Below, in pieces: positions 19,179-27,843 of a DNA stretch of 64,000 nt. Under the pieces are notes generated by a model. It searched no databases and was not told where the DNA came from. It worked only from the letters and a program-made list of their open reading frames with translations. Each line of letters opens with the position of its first letter. The stretch's first letter is position 1. The translations under genes were made by a program, and so were the position numbers. Location of the stretch: the NCBI GenBank assembly GCA_003278465.1, contig QCFC01000005.1, positions 25,324-89,323 on the forward strand, read 5' to 3'. The stretch comes from Prochlorococcus sp. AG-363-B04 (GTDB taxonomy: Bacteria; Cyanobacteriota; Cyanobacteriia; PCC-6307; Cyanobiaceae).

Positions 19179-19316
19179 ATGAAGCTCTTTTCGTTTATTG
19201 CTAGTACTTATTTGGGTGATTACATTTTCAATTTCTTGACTTATGCAGGAGTGAACCCTGCAGGTAGTAAAGCAATCGGGCAGCATGAGGTGTCCCCTAC
19301 TCAAAAGATTAATTGA
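19179..19316 (+). CDS. Small protein, 45 aa
   Basis: ATG follows gaggagatca. It reads MKLFSFIASTYLGDYIFNFL then a polar end; one partial hydrophobic segment. It may be the remnant start of a longer gene, since decayed coding sequence follows to 19752. Confidence 0.4.
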   Translation: MKLFSFIASTYLGDYIFNFLTYAGVNPAGSKAIGQHEVSPTQKIN

Positions 19317-19319
19317 GTA

Positions 19320-19752
19320 CATCAATTCTCTTCCTTTCAGCTAAGCAGATCATTTATCTTAAGGGAGCTCACTGAAGAAGCTTCTGATGAAATAATTGTG
19401 CAATTTGCTTGGAATGGAGACCAGTTCACAATTGCTTCCTTTTATACCAACTTTGATGAAGGAAATAGAATAAATCATGCAAAAATAAAATATCTATGAT
19501 GCTTCAAGCGTTGTTGAATACACTTTGTTCATTTGTATGGTTTGGGGCGATGCGTTGACAGAAGACAACTCAATAGATATCACTTATAATATAGCTTAAG
19601 GTAATTTAGACGATTTTAGTTATAAAGAACCTATTGCTATTTATGAAAAGTTTTCAAGGTTAGGTCGCTACCAAAATATTGATAAAAGTATTGCTTCTCT
19701 TAAAATAGACCCTATAAAGAAACATGAACATGAGACTGCGAGTAACTCCTAA
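19320..19752 (+). pseudogene. Decayed coding region, family not recognised
   Basis: Segments of protein-like sequence remain in shifting frames, e.g. LLRELTEEASDEIIVQFAWN with ASFYTNFDEGNRINHAKI, then SVVEYTLFICMVWGDALTED, then LDDFSYKEPIAIYEKFSRLG, separated by stops. Codon-like periodicity without an open frame suggests a dead gene of about 140 codons. Confidence 0.5.
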
Positions 19753-19983
19753 ACAAAGGGCTACAAAAGCCAAAGCGATACAAATAGTGCAGTGTGGAAA
19801 TCCCATTTGTATTAGTCACGCACATTCATTCTAATTTTACCATCTAGTAAGAAGCTAAAGATAAGCTGGATACTGATCCTTTTGTTTATAATTTGTAAAT
19901 AAGTATTTTTTTTCTATTTGCCGAGAAAATAGTCGGTAAGACAGGAGTAAAATCTTTAATCTAGTGCTCACAATGCAAATTAA

Positions 19984-20307
19984 TCAAGCCTCTTCCTTTG
20001 AGATTACTTCTGTATCAACTACATCTTGCATATCAATAAAGTCATTGGTTTTCCGATCTATCCAATTATTAATTTTATTTACTAGAGGCTGAGAACCTCG
20101 GTAAATAAAAACTGTAGTTGGTAGAACACTAATAATTCCAACCACTGGATTCTTAAAAATTAATCGGCCAGCTTTCACATTGAAAAGGATTATTAATATT
20201 GATGGGATCAATACAGCCAGAATTGTTTTAAGGGCTCCCAGCCAACCGATTCGATAGATCCACCAAATTGAAGCAATACCAGCAACGTATAAGACTAGAT
20301 AGGTCAT
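19984..20307 (-). CDS. Hypothetical membrane protein, 107 aa
   Basis: Two or three hydrophobic helices (YLVLYVAGIASIWWIYRIGW; LKTILAVLIPSILIILFNV; VVGIISVLPTTVFIY) then a soluble acidic tail. Intact, no family recognised. Confidence 0.65.
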   Translation of the reverse strand: MTYLVLYVAGIASIWWIYRIGWLGALKTILAVLIPSILIILFNVKAGRLIFKNPVVGIISVLPTTVFIYRGSQPLVNKINNWIDRKTNDFIDMQDVVDTEVISKEEA

Positions 20308-20591
20308 AAAACAATTATAGTTAAATAATCTACGGAGACCAATGAGAACATAACTAAATCATCACAAGTTTTATACCTAAAGGCAGAGAGAACGTTAGAT
20401 AAAAATCTGAAACCTTCCTTTTCTCATTCCGTTCGGAGAATGTCAGGCGATTGACTGAGAATTTCAGACTTGTTACGCCAAAAAAAAGATTTGTCACGTC
20501 ATCAACAGAACAATATTTAAAGGCATACCAGTTGAAAACAACAGAACAACGCAAGATAGCTGTTAAATATTTAATTACCAAGATTCAGACT

Positions 20592-20696
20592 CTATTCATC
20601 AGGCTTCTCTTCCTCGTCTTTTTTTGGCATTGCAAAAATGAAAAAGAAGGCCACAAAACCAACAGCTAAAAGTGCATCCCCAAGCCAGTGGCTCAC
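20592..20696 (-). CDS. 34-residue single-span membrane microprotein
   Basis: GTG start. Reads (M)SHWLGDALLAVGFVAFFFIF then AMPKKDEEEKPDE: one helix plus a charged tail. Too short for ordinary gene callers, but the composition is strongly protein-like. Function unknown. Confidence 0.5.
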   Translation of the reverse strand: MSHWLGDALLAVGFVAFFFIFAMPKKDEEEKPDE

Positions 20697-20952
20697 GTTT
20701 TCTCTTCAATTACTTGGTTAATTTAACTGACTACCTGGAGAGCAAGAGATTCATAAAGTAGAAAACTTGCAAAAAATGAGATGGGTACAACAAGGATGCA
20801 GATGAATGCACAAAATTGGCCAGGGATAGCCCGCTTAGGATAAAGCAAATAAGAAACCAGTTGAACTTCTTTCCTTGGCCGGGACTTTCTAAAAGTGTTT
20901 TATGTAGTCAGAGGGACCGTCGAAAATCTCTAAACTTGTTTTTGAATTGACT

Positions 20953-21124
20953 ATGGCTGCTAATCGAAAGGGCCCATCGGTGGTAAGGCATTTCTAAAAA
21001 TGGTGTTTTTTCGATTAGAGCAATTACTCGTTCTCGCTTTAAAAAGCGAGCTGAGATTTTGGCCAAGTTGCCAAATGTCGAAATTGTTATAGGTAACCTA
21101 CTGGAACGTAAAAGTTTAGAGTGA
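20953..21124 (+). pseudogene. NmrA-like NAD(P)-binding protein remnant
   Basis: Begins MAANRKGPSVVRHF then stop; a frame shift later it reads FSIRAITRSRFKKRAEILAK and LPNVEIVIGNLLERKSLE, matching the N-terminal third of NmrA-like / SDR-atypical proteins (glycine loop end, RxxTR, alternating VEIVxGNL). The rest of the gene is absent. Confidence 0.6.
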
Positions 21125-21526
21125 TGTTTTTCAGGGGTTTATTTGGATATTTGGGAATACCCCTCCCAGAAAAGGGTGGATATTGGGCCGTGGAAGCATG
21201 GTTTGTGATTCTGAGATTGAGCAAGATACAATTTAGTAGACGTTGTAAAAATAAACTTGCCGACTTTGGAACCTTAAAGCACTTTGTTTTTAGTTCGGTT
21301 TGTAAGCTCAAAGACCCGATAAAAAGTATGTCGGCTCAAACTTATGAAATTCATTGATTATAACTATGACTCCTCTTTGATGTTGGCTTGGGGAAAAGAC
21401 CTTATCAATAAATACTCAGAAAAGGTTTCCAGATATTGATTTCAAAAGAAGATAATTAGCTTTAACATAGTCCTTATAACGTAAATCGCAGAAAGACCTA
21501 GCTGTAAATCTTCTTGATTGAAATTT
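21125..21526. other. Intergenic, nothing recognised
   Basis: ORFs of 70-odd codons occur on both strands over the same bases and look like chance. Confidence 0.4.
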
Positions 21527-21625
21527 TCAAGGAAGGATTGATATAGATAAACTTCTCTCCCCTACATAGGTTTTGATGGTGAGCTGGCAGAAAACGATAC
21601 GAGCTATAGGCAAGAAGTAGGGCAT
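21527..21625 (-). CDS. Microprotein of the MRYFWP family, 32 aa
   Basis: Reads MPYFLPIARIVFCQLTIK then an unrelated tail; the first 18 residues match the gene at 26411 (MRYFWPIARIVFCPLTIL). Its ATG overlaps the stop of the upstream gene (TAATG). The tail has been replaced, so it may be non-functional. Confidence 0.5.
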   Translation of the reverse strand: MPYFLPIARIVFCQLTIKTYVGERSLSISILP

Positions 21626-21765
21626 TAGCTATCCAGCCTATCTGCGTAATCTCTGAGAACCTCAGCAATTTTGTTCGGAGGTATTTCTTGCTGGTATTCC
21701 CTACATAGGTCAAAAAGCTTGTCAGTGAAATTCTTCATTGGACTTGGTTTCTTGTCTTGTGCCAT
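21625..21765 (-). CDS. Small soluble protein MAQDKK/MKNFTDK family, 46 aa
   Basis: Reads MAQDKKPSPMKNFTDKLFDL then CREYQQEIPPNKIAEVLRDY and ADRLDS. Helical and charged. A broken copy lies at 42611. Coupled to the next microprotein by TAATG. Confidence 0.6.
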   Translation of the reverse strand: MAQDKKPSPMKNFTDKLFDLCREYQQEIPPNKIAEVLRDYADRLDS

Positions 21766-21823
21766 AGATCACTCTTGTAAATAAGTAATACTGGCATGGA
21801 TAGCAATGTCTAGAATGGAAGCT

Positions 21824-21969
21824 TGAGCCCTCTCACGGCTACCTACATCGATTTAATCCCAACCATTGGCGTCTTGGTGATCTTTGGTGTTGTTGCCTAT
21901 TAGGTTAAACAGATGCTGGCTAAAGTTGACCAGTGGATAGAACCAGTTGATGTGAGGGTTGAGGAGTGA
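21824..21969 (+). pseudogene. Pseudogene of the MNNLIATYIDF membrane microprotein
   Basis: Matches the intact gene at 38799-38945 nearly throughout (ATYID, TIGVLVIFGV, QMLAKVDQWIEPVDVRVEE), but the ATG is replaced and an in-frame TAG stands at 21901 in the middle of the helix. Confidence 0.8.
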
Positions 21970-21971
21970 GC

Positions 21972-22072
21972 ATGCTCAACATCTATTTATTTATTGATTG
22001 ATTGATAGCAGTCTGATGCTCGTAGGGTTGCCATTGTTACTTATTTGGAAAAGCAGAAAGGGTCATAAATAA
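21972..22072 (+). pseudogene. Pseudogene of the MLNTYLLIDG microprotein
   Basis: Starts MLNIYLFID, then an expanded gattgattgat repeat introduces stops and a frame change; the end again reads LMLVGLPLLLIWKSRKGHK. The intact relative is 38701-38796. Confidence 0.75.
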
Positions 22073-22203
22073 TGATCACTCGCGAATGGAACTTTGGTGA
22101 CGACTCATATGACGAGCTAGAAGAACGCCTCAGAGCTCAAGATCCGGACGAAGAAGATCGTGCTTACTACCCTGTAGAAGACTCAAAACCTCCGCATTAT
22201 TGA
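22072..22203 (+). CDS. Acidic microprotein, FDDDSYDEVEERL family, 43 aa
   Basis: Reads MITREWNFGDDSYDELEERL then RAQDPDEEDRAYYPVEDSKP and PHY. Near-identical relatives at 38573-38704 and 63738-63869. Strongly acidic with a conserved aromatic-proline end. The two upstream genes of the cassette are dead here, this one is open. Function unknown. Confidence 0.7.
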   Translation: MITREWNFGDDSYDELEERLRAQDPDEEDRAYYPVEDSKPPHY

Positions 22204-22422
22204 ATCATGGTAGAAAGCAAAAATGATTCGGAGAATCTACCTTCGTGCCCGGATACATTAGTTCTTGCTATTAGGGGCACGAATAGGGAACAAGGTTAAA
22301 CAATGATTGAAATTCTTGATCAGCATTTGGCTCTTAAAACAGAGCGAGTTGATATATCTTGCTTGAGGCGGTTATCAAAGCACTCACGGGTAAGTTTGAA
22401 AAACTTACTTTTATCTATCTAG

Positions 22423-22605
22423 CTAAGCCAAGAGTTCTTGAAAGATAAGTTGCAAGGTTTCCTTCACTGAATCCTGTGCCAATGAGATCTTTGAAGTAAT
22501 TGTGAACGCAACTATTGGAAGGCCTAAAGCAAGTCCCAGACCAATAAGAATAATTACCACGGAGGCTACTCTGATCAACCACTTGGTTATTGGATCTAAT
22601 TCCAT
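22423..22605 (-). CDS. Small membrane protein, 60 aa
   Basis: MELDPITKWLIRVASVVIIL IGLGLALGLPIVAFTI forms one or two helices, then an amphipathic tail. No family recognised. Intact. Confidence 0.6.
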   Translation of the reverse strand: MELDPITKWLIRVASVVIILIGLGLALGLPIVAFTITSKISLAQDSVKETLQLIFQELLA

Positions 22606-22840
22606 TAGTGCTTTACATCAGAAAACAATGGCAGAATCATAAATGCTATTAAGAAAAGGTCATCAAACAACAGCAGATTCAACAGTTGGCTTCAGGGGGT
22701 ATCTAAAAGCGCCCTTACCTTTAGAGCAATAAGATAACAGGAGGTCTTAGAAGGCATAAAGTTCACCAACGCTGAGATCTTCAAGTTCAGGAGGGCCCAA
22801 TGAAGGCCCATTACAAATTTATGGTCGTCTAAAAGGAAGT

Positions 22841-22880
22841 CGTCTTGACAGGGTTCGAACCTGTGACCAAGTCCTCTTAA
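22841..22880 (-). repeat. tRNA 3'-end remnant (att-like)
   Basis: On the minus strand CACAGGTTCGAACCCTGT forms a complete T-arm followed by a seven-base acceptor strand and discriminator (CAAGACGA). No D-arm or 5' acceptor strand is present. This is what an integrative element leaves at the attachment site farther from the tRNA. Its tRNA identity is not clear. The DNA to the right resembles that beside the tRNA-Pro fragment at 36.36 kb. Confidence 0.65.
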
Positions 22881-22960
22881 AGAATATTGGCTCAAAGAAA
22901 CAGACTTGATCAGAACATTGCCATCAGAGATGAGCTGTACAGGTTATGAATATCCATCAT

Positions 22961-23040
22961 GACTCAATATTGCAAGAAATTAGAACGTATTTAGAGGGTT
23001 CGAATCACCCAGCTACCTCTATAGCTACCTAGTACTTCGG
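22961..23040. repeat. Att-flank repeat, copy 1
   Basis: gactcaatattgcaag-aattagaa, then a GGGTTCGAATCACCC-like stretch, then agctacctctatagctacct. The same order recurs at 36484-36571, also about 80-100 bp from a tRNA 3' fragment. The agctacc direct repeats may be recombinase arm sites; that is inference. Confidence 0.6.
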
Positions 23041-23111
23041 GAAACTAGGGAACTTCAAATTTGAGCTATCAGGCGACCTACAATGAAGACTTTAGTAAGG
23101 ATTTTTAATTT

Positions 23112-23504
23112 TTATAGCCTGCTATATCCACACTTGCTCTCGAAGATTTTCAGAGGAAGACCTGTTGCCTCCATAGCAGCTTTGCATCTATCTCCAACTG
23201 TTCCATAAACCTCAACGGTGAATCCATCTCCTAACTGCGCATGACTTTGCAAATATTCTCCAACTTGTGGATTAGCTAAGTGTGCAAGAAAAGCATCATC
23301 GTTTTTATAGACCTCTGACCATGTAAAGCAAAGAGGATTCTCTGGGTCTTGATCAAAAGTGTGATGTAACATCCCTTGTTCAGAAGCTCTGACAGCAGCA
23401 TCAGTTTTAGTGGCAAGGTCTAAATATTCCTGAATTTTTCCTGGTTTAACTCGAATACGAGCGATAAGGATGAAAGGAGTTGAACTATCAAATTTAGCCA
23501 TCAA
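23112..23504 (-). CDS. Antibiotic biosynthesis monooxygenase (ABM)-domain protein
   Basis: 130 residues. FILIARIRVKPGKIQEYLDL opens an ABM ferredoxin-like domain, with ASEQGMLHHTFDQDPENP and FTWSEVYKNDDAFLAHLANP in the usual places. ABM dimers act as quinol monooxygenases or heme-degrading enzymes; the substrate here is unknown. The tail (MEATGLPLKIFESKCGYSRL) extends past the domain. Intact. Confidence 0.85.
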   Translation of the reverse strand: MMAKFDSSTPFILIARIRVKPGKIQEYLDLATKTDAAVRASEQGMLHHTFDQDPENPLCFTWSEVYKNDDAFLAHLANPQVGEYLQSHAQLGDGFTVEVYGTVGDRCKAAMEATGLPLKIFESKCGYSRL

Positions 23505-24071
23505 ATGAAATTACAACTCGAAGGAGCCTTACATATCTCTCTTGAATTTGGTGATTTAAAAGGCATTTCTTCAGGCTCCACTGACAAACCATTTTCAAAA
23601 TCTAATGCTTATTACTGAAATGTCGGTAAGGAAGAGGGAAATATAGGGAGAAGTCCTATAGCATAAAGAAGATGAAGTACGGTCTAAAAATTTATCTTTA
23701 TGGTCCCTAGTATGAAGACAATATTGGCTTATTAATTGTGGAGGAAGATGAGAAATGGAAGTTTGCTATTCAGTTGTTTGTGGTCTAAGGTTGTGTCCGT
23801 GGGTTACCAGAGAAAAAACTCTAGGAAGGACATAGTTTGTTCAGAATTGGATTTATTAAGTATGTTTGCAGAGTTACATCTGCATTAGTAGAAGTCATCA
23901 CGACAAATAATCGAGTATGATTTTCGTCAGTATCTAGATGCATCGTTTGTTGTAATTTCTTCTACTTGAATGGTAGCCGAGTGGACCTTTATTAACCCGT
24001 GCCTTTCTAAATATTCCATGGAGAAAGCTTTATAAATCATTCTGGACTGTTAAATTAAAACAATTCTGAAA
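23505..24071. other. Intergenic with one doubtful 37-codon ORF
   Basis: An ORF at 23505-23618 starts divergently next to the ABM gene (MKLQLEGALHISLEFGDLKG) but has no relative in the window. Otherwise nothing seen. Confidence 0.3.
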
Positions 24072-24938
24072 ATGCTTCATGCAATGCATTACAATATGAA
24101 CTTGTTGGCAAATGCCACGCCTAGGGATATTAATAAATTTCCCTTCCCGCATTTAGTCATAGAGAATGCATTACCATTAGATTTGTATCAAGAACTTGAA
24201 AGTACACATCCTTTATCTTCCAATAGCTTGAATCAGAAAAACATATTAAAAGGTGATGACATCATAAATAAGTATATTGTTGATGATAGATTACATACAA
24301 CTCGCTTTTATCCTAGGATTGGTGTAAAAGAGAATTTACTCAGTCAGGTCTGGATTGATTTCATAAATTTTCATACCAGTGATTTTTTCTTTCGCTATGT
24401 AGTTAACCATTTATTTGGTAGAGATATTCATACTACTTATCCTGGCCTTCTTGAATATGTTGATAATAACAAAGTAACTTTACGAAAAGTCATTCCTTCG
24501 GAACAAATAGAAAGGGTCAGCAGAAATAAGAATCTTGTTACTCATTCAGTATTTGTTAATAATAGGCCTCGGAATTATCAAGGATTTACAAGCAGAACTC
24601 CACATATAGATGATCCTCGCCAAATCTATTCAATTTTGTTCTACATGCGAAGTAAAATGGACCAATCTTCTGGAGGAGGTTTGGAAATCTATAGTAAGAA
24701 TAATATGTCTGAGTGTCTTAAATATGATTTGAGTAAAGGGTCAGGTAGATCTATAGTTAATGGCTTAGGAGAAAGATATTCGTTAATACCATATAAGGCT
24801 AATACAGTTGTTGCATTTATAAATACCCCAGAAAGTATTCATGGTGTAGAGCCTATATTTAATCAGGCTCTTGATCGGAGGAGCTTTGTTTTGACTGGTG
24901 AGATTCTCCACAAACAACTATTTTCTCTTAGTGATTAA
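24072..24938 (+). CDS. 2OG-Fe(II) oxygenase-like protein
   Basis: 288 residues. PHIDDPRQIYSILFYMR supplies the HxD iron ligands, and SIHGVEP with DRRSFVLTGEI supplies the distal His and the Arg that binds 2-oxoglutarate. The start PRDINKFPFPHLVIENALP is shared by oxygenases found near glycan and surface-modification genes. It likely hydroxylates a sugar, lipid or protein side chain; the target is unknown. A methyltransferase-like gene follows 110 bp later. Confidence 0.8.
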   Translation: MLHAMHYNMNLLANATPRDINKFPFPHLVIENALPLDLYQELESTHPLSSNSLNQKNILKGDDIINKYIVDDRLHTTRFYPRIGVKENLLSQVWIDFINFHTSDFFFRYVVNHLFGRDIHTTYPGLLEYVDNNKVTLRKVIPSEQIERVSRNKNLVTHSVFVNNRPRNYQGFTSRTPHIDDPRQIYSILFYMRSKMDQSSGGGLEIYSKNNMSECLKYDLSKGSGRSIVNGLGERYSLIPYKANTVVAFINTPESIHGVEPIFNQALDRRSFVLTGEILHKQLFSLSD

Positions 24939-25047
24939 GAGGATCATATAGAGACTTTTGTCTATTGATATATTTTCAAAGTATGAATACCTTATTAGAT
25001 ATGCCTTTTATGTGATATGTTAAGCAAACAAATTTTAAGATTATGAT

Positions 25048-25899
25048 ATGGGCTTTAATCAAACTGCCGGATTGGCAGTGGCAGAATGCATGCTCCATTT
25101 AAAAAAACATAAAAACCTAAGTGTAATAGAGTTTGGCAATCAAAGATTCAAGTTAAATAAAAAAACATTAGAGAGGATAAGCTCTAAGACGGGTGTATCA
25201 TTTAACTTCTCAAAAGATAAGCAGGAATATTTGAGATCAACTAATCTATTCTATGAGCAGTTAGGTTTTAAGGAATATTTGGCTATTGATCTAAATACTA
25301 ATATGAATGCAATTGTTCTTGACTTGAATTATAATTGTAAATCAAAGTATGGCTTTAACAAACAATTTGATCTTGTCACTAACTCTGGAACTGGTGAGCA
25401 TATTTTTAATCAATATGAGGTTTTTCGTAATATGCATGAAATGACTAAGGTTGGAGGGATAATGCTAAATATATTACCAATGGGGCCTTGGATTAATCAC
25501 GGATTTTATAACTACCATCCAGTATTATTTAGAGATCTTGCATACGCCAATAATTATAAGTGGTGCTTTTTCTGGGTTGGAGATATGCTTGGTCATCTTA
25601 AGGCTGGCAACCCAAATATGGATATCAGCAAGGAGGTGCCTCGCACATATCCGTATTTATTTTATTCAGGAAATAATCCTTCGCCGAGGGAAGAGTCATC
25701 TATAGAAAACTTTGTTAATGTTGAGATGAGAAAACATGGTCATGTTGTAATAGTTTCAGCATTTCGCAAACTAAATAATGATGATTTTAAAATCCCTCTC
25801 CAAGGTAAATGGATTCATAATATAGAAGATGAACAACTAACTGATATAAAAGGTAGATATGCTCATCAGCCTGACACGTTTGATGAATTTCATAGTTAG
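25048..25899 (+). CDS. Methyltransferase-like protein
   Basis: 283 residues. A weak class I SAM pattern: LSVIEFGNQRFKLN in place of motif I, DLVTNSGTGEHIFNQYEVF as motif II/post-II, and MTKVGGIMLNILPMG as motif III. The glycine-rich SAM loop is poor, so activity is uncertain. The start MGF and overall layout resemble 32107. With the preceding oxygenase it may form a modification pair. Confidence 0.65.
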   Translation: MGFNQTAGLAVAECMLHLKKHKNLSVIEFGNQRFKLNKKTLERISSKTGVSFNFSKDKQEYLRSTNLFYEQLGFKEYLAIDLNTNMNAIVLDLNYNCKSKYGFNKQFDLVTNSGTGEHIFNQYEVFRNMHEMTKVGGIMLNILPMGPWINHGFYNYHPVLFRDLAYANNYKWCFFWVGDMLGHLKAGNPNMDISKEVPRTYPYLFYSGNNPSPREESSIENFVNVEMRKHGHVVIVSAFRKLNNDDFKIPLQGKWIHNIEDEQLTDIKGRYAHQPDTFDEFHS

Positions 25900-26117
25900 T
25901 TCTACTTTGTAAAACACGAAGTCCACTACCTCCATGGCTTATTTAGATTTTGTCGCTACTGAGAGACCAGAATCTTTGGAGAATTTAGAACAAGACAACT
26001 CTCTTCTAAGACTTCAAGCATATATAGATCTTTCCCACACTTGAGAACACCAGGTTTTAACCAAGCGCTAGGGTTTATTGGACGTAGCTTTCATGCTTAT
26101 TTTTCTTGGTAAAAAGG

Positions 26118-26240
26118 ATGGATAACTGGCCAACTGTTGAAGCCGCTAATCGAGCAGTAGGGACTGTCGGTTTACTTTTGTTCGCTGGAACTTTTGCCTA
26201 TCTGGTTTGGCAGTTCAAAAGGTTTTTTAGTAAGCAATAA
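26118..26240 (+). CDS. Membrane microprotein MDNWP family, 40 aa
   Basis: Reads MDNWPTVEAANRAVGTVGLL LFAGTFAYLVWQFKRFFSKQ: one helix and a basic tail. The gene and about 30 bp on both sides are nearly identical to 39486-39608; a diverged copy is at 30033. Here the upstream partner genes seen at 39.0 kb are missing, cut off about 15 bp before the start. Confidence 0.75.
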   Translation: MDNWPTVEAANRAVGTVGLLLFAGTFAYLVWQFKRFFSKQ

Positions 26241-26294
26241 AGATCGGTGGCTCTTACCTCTCATAGACAACACAAGATTTACCTCGCAGCAACG

Positions 26295-26411
26295 ATGGGA
26301 TACGGACTTGGTTCAGATGATCCTGAAGAGATCGCTTACTACAAAAAGGTCAAGGAGGAGGTCAGTAAGGACAAGAAGAGCAGAAATATGGGAATGCCCA
26401 GGGAGGACTAA
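26295..26411 (+). CDS. Charged microprotein MGYGLGSDD family, 38 aa
   Basis: Reads MGYGLGSDDPEEIAYYKKVK then EEVSKDKKSRNMGMPRED. Soluble and highly charged. Its TAA overlaps the ATG of the next gene (TAATG). A dead copy is at 9097. Confidence 0.7.
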   Translation: MGYGLGSDDPEEIAYYKKVKEEVSKDKKSRNMGMPRED

Positions 26412-26563
26412 TGCGCTACTTCTGGCCTATCGCTCGAATCGTTTTCTGTCCGCTCACAATCCTGTTTCTTTACCTCAGCTTCACTGAGCCACCAGCAGAT
26501 AAGCAAGAACAAAGCATCCGCATGCATCACGAAGTCATTCTGAAAATAGAAAGGTTGGTTTAA
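26411..26563 (+). CDS. Membrane microprotein MRYFWP family, 50 aa
   Basis: One N-terminal helix (MRYFWPIARIVFCPLTILFL) and a charged tail (ADKQEQSIRMHHEVILKIER). Coupled to the gene before it. Relatives: 21527-21625 and the degraded 9213. Confidence 0.7.
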   Translation: MRYFWPIARIVFCPLTILFLYLSFTEPPADKQEQSIRMHHEVILKIERLV

Positions 26564-26581
26564 AAGCGGCATAATTAGCTA

Positions 26582-26782
26582 ATGCAAAAACTGTTAATTA
26601 TTTTTGGGCTTGGTATTGCTGCTATCGGAGTTTTTTATCCCTATCTGAAGAATTTGGGGTTAGGGCAATTCCCAGGCGACATTGTTTTGAGGGGTGAGAA
26701 CTCAACCTTTTATTTTCCAATCGTGAGTTGTATTGTTTTGAGTTTGGTTATTTCAGTCATTTTTAATTTGCTCAGCCAATAG
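26582..26782 (+). CDS. DUF2905 small membrane protein
   Basis: 66 residues with the DUF2905 pattern: helix 1 (KLLIIFGLGIAAIGVFYPYL), then LGLGQFPGDIVLRGENSTFY, then helix 2 (FPIVSCIVLSLVISVIFNLL). The PGDI and FYFP motifs are intact. A dead copy is at 30154. In both places a 37-40-residue RAVGT membrane microprotein lies upstream. Confidence 0.85.
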   Translation: MQKLLIIFGLGIAAIGVFYPYLKNLGLGQFPGDIVLRGENSTFYFPIVSCIVLSLVISVIFNLLSQ

Positions 26783-26783
26783 G

Positions 26784-26969
26784 GTGACTACATCTTCAAT
26801 TATTGGAATTGGGTTGTGTGTTCTATGGCTCTTAGGCCATGCAGGTTTTACCTTTTGGGCTGGAGGATTTGAACCAGGGAGCCCAACTGCAAACGTTTTC
26901 GTAGCTTTAGATTCCCTGGTGTCACTAGCCTTAGCCTTTTTCATCTACAGGAGAACTATTAATACCTAG
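26784..26969 (+). CDS. Small two-helix membrane protein, 61 aa
   Basis: GTG start one base after the DUF2905 stop. IIGIGLCVLWLLGHAGFTFW and FVALDSLVSLALAFFIY are helices. Probably cotranscribed with DUF2905. No family recognised. Confidence 0.6.
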   Translation: MTTSSIIGIGLCVLWLLGHAGFTFWAGGFEPGSPTANVFVALDSLVSLALAFFIYRRTINT

Positions 26970-27076
26970 TTACTCAGTTTTCAAGGTTCTACCGTCTACC
27001 TCCTATCAGTGGTGACTTAAACGTTGTCCTTATCTGCGAGATATTTGGCAAGCTCTGCAGCCAATAAAAAAGGCCC

Positions 27077-27170
27077 TAGCGAAACGCTACGGACCTGGGT
27101 GATGGGGACTTTATTTCTAAGGCTGATTCGCCTCAAAATCAACCCCCATTTGTAGCGTTTTTTCTTATCA
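27077..27170 (+). ncRNA. Candidate structured small RNA 1
   Basis: AAACGCTAC (27082-27090) pairs with GTAGCGTTT (27152-27160), which runs into TTTC; inside, ATGGGG pairs with CCCCAT, and GGC-tgattc-GCC forms a hairpin. Nested pairing ending in a T-run is typical of a small RNA with an intrinsic terminator. No ORF fits. Contains GGGTGATGGGGA, also found in the next unit. Confidence 0.55.
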
Positions 27171-27224
27171 CATACATTAAGAAACGCCATAAATAGCGTG
27201 TATCTACCGATGACAAATCACTTG

Positions 27225-27313
27225 ACAGTGTGTAAGCTCCCGTTAACGGCCGGGTGATGGGGATCAGACGGTCTTAATAAAAGAGCCTCTTTTCTGCATG
27301 GGGGGCTTTTTTT
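27225..27313 (+). ncRNA. Candidate small RNA 2 with terminator
   Basis: A TTGACA box at about 27223 is followed by a palindrome CCGTTAACGG, then GGGTGATGGGGATCA, then a terminator (27279-27289 with 27300-27313, T-run). It shares CGG-GGGTGATGGGGA with the unit 150 bp upstream. The terminator is solid, the RNA itself is inferred. Confidence 0.5.
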
Positions 27314-27338
27314 GTGGAATTCCGGGGTATGGATAGTG

Positions 27339-27593
27339 TTATTCAGTTTTCAAAGTGCGATGAGATAAATAGTAGTGATACTGCTGCACAATAGAAGGAG
27401 TGTCGACTCCAGATAGAAGATGAGCCGGACGAACCAAAATTAGATTTACTGATAATAGATGTGAAGAGCATCCAACTAATTTTCATTGCAATGTTTCTGA
27501 CGGATAACTTAAGTCGTAATTGGTCTTCATCGAAAAGTTGGTCTTGGAACTCAGAGCCGTCTTGCTTTTAGTTTTTTAGGTGCTTTGCCTTAA
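27339..27593. other. Intergenic with a weak repeat remnant
   Basis: 27355-27400 resembles 57615-57655 (gcgatgag-taaat-gt-gtgata-tgctg), the 3' part of the MNITET microprotein gene. It looks like a fourth-order remnant. No gene. Confidence 0.35.
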
Positions 27594-27843
27594 TTGGAAA
27601 TTGCTCATGCAATGGAATATTACTGGCTTGGATATTCATGGATATTTTGCTTCTCAATTTTAATTGTTGGAAATCAAGCGTTGGCTTCTAAGACATCAAG
27701 GTTTGATTTCAATTTAGCTATTTGTTTATGTATTTCTTCGTTGACTTCTATTTGCTTCTGTCTATCTGAAACCTATAGAAGTGGCCAGTCAAGGCACCTA
27801 AGCACGTCTTTAGTGATCCCCATCACTCAGCTAGCCGAAAGGC

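Noticed and set aside
22692..22895. Minus-strand ORF through the tRNA remnant
   Set aside because: It reads through the T-arm sequence (RGLGHRFEPCQDD), a common artefact around tRNA ends.
26753..26944. Minus-strand ORF over the two-helix gene
   Set aside because: Antisense shadow of 26784-26969, which has helices and operon spacing.
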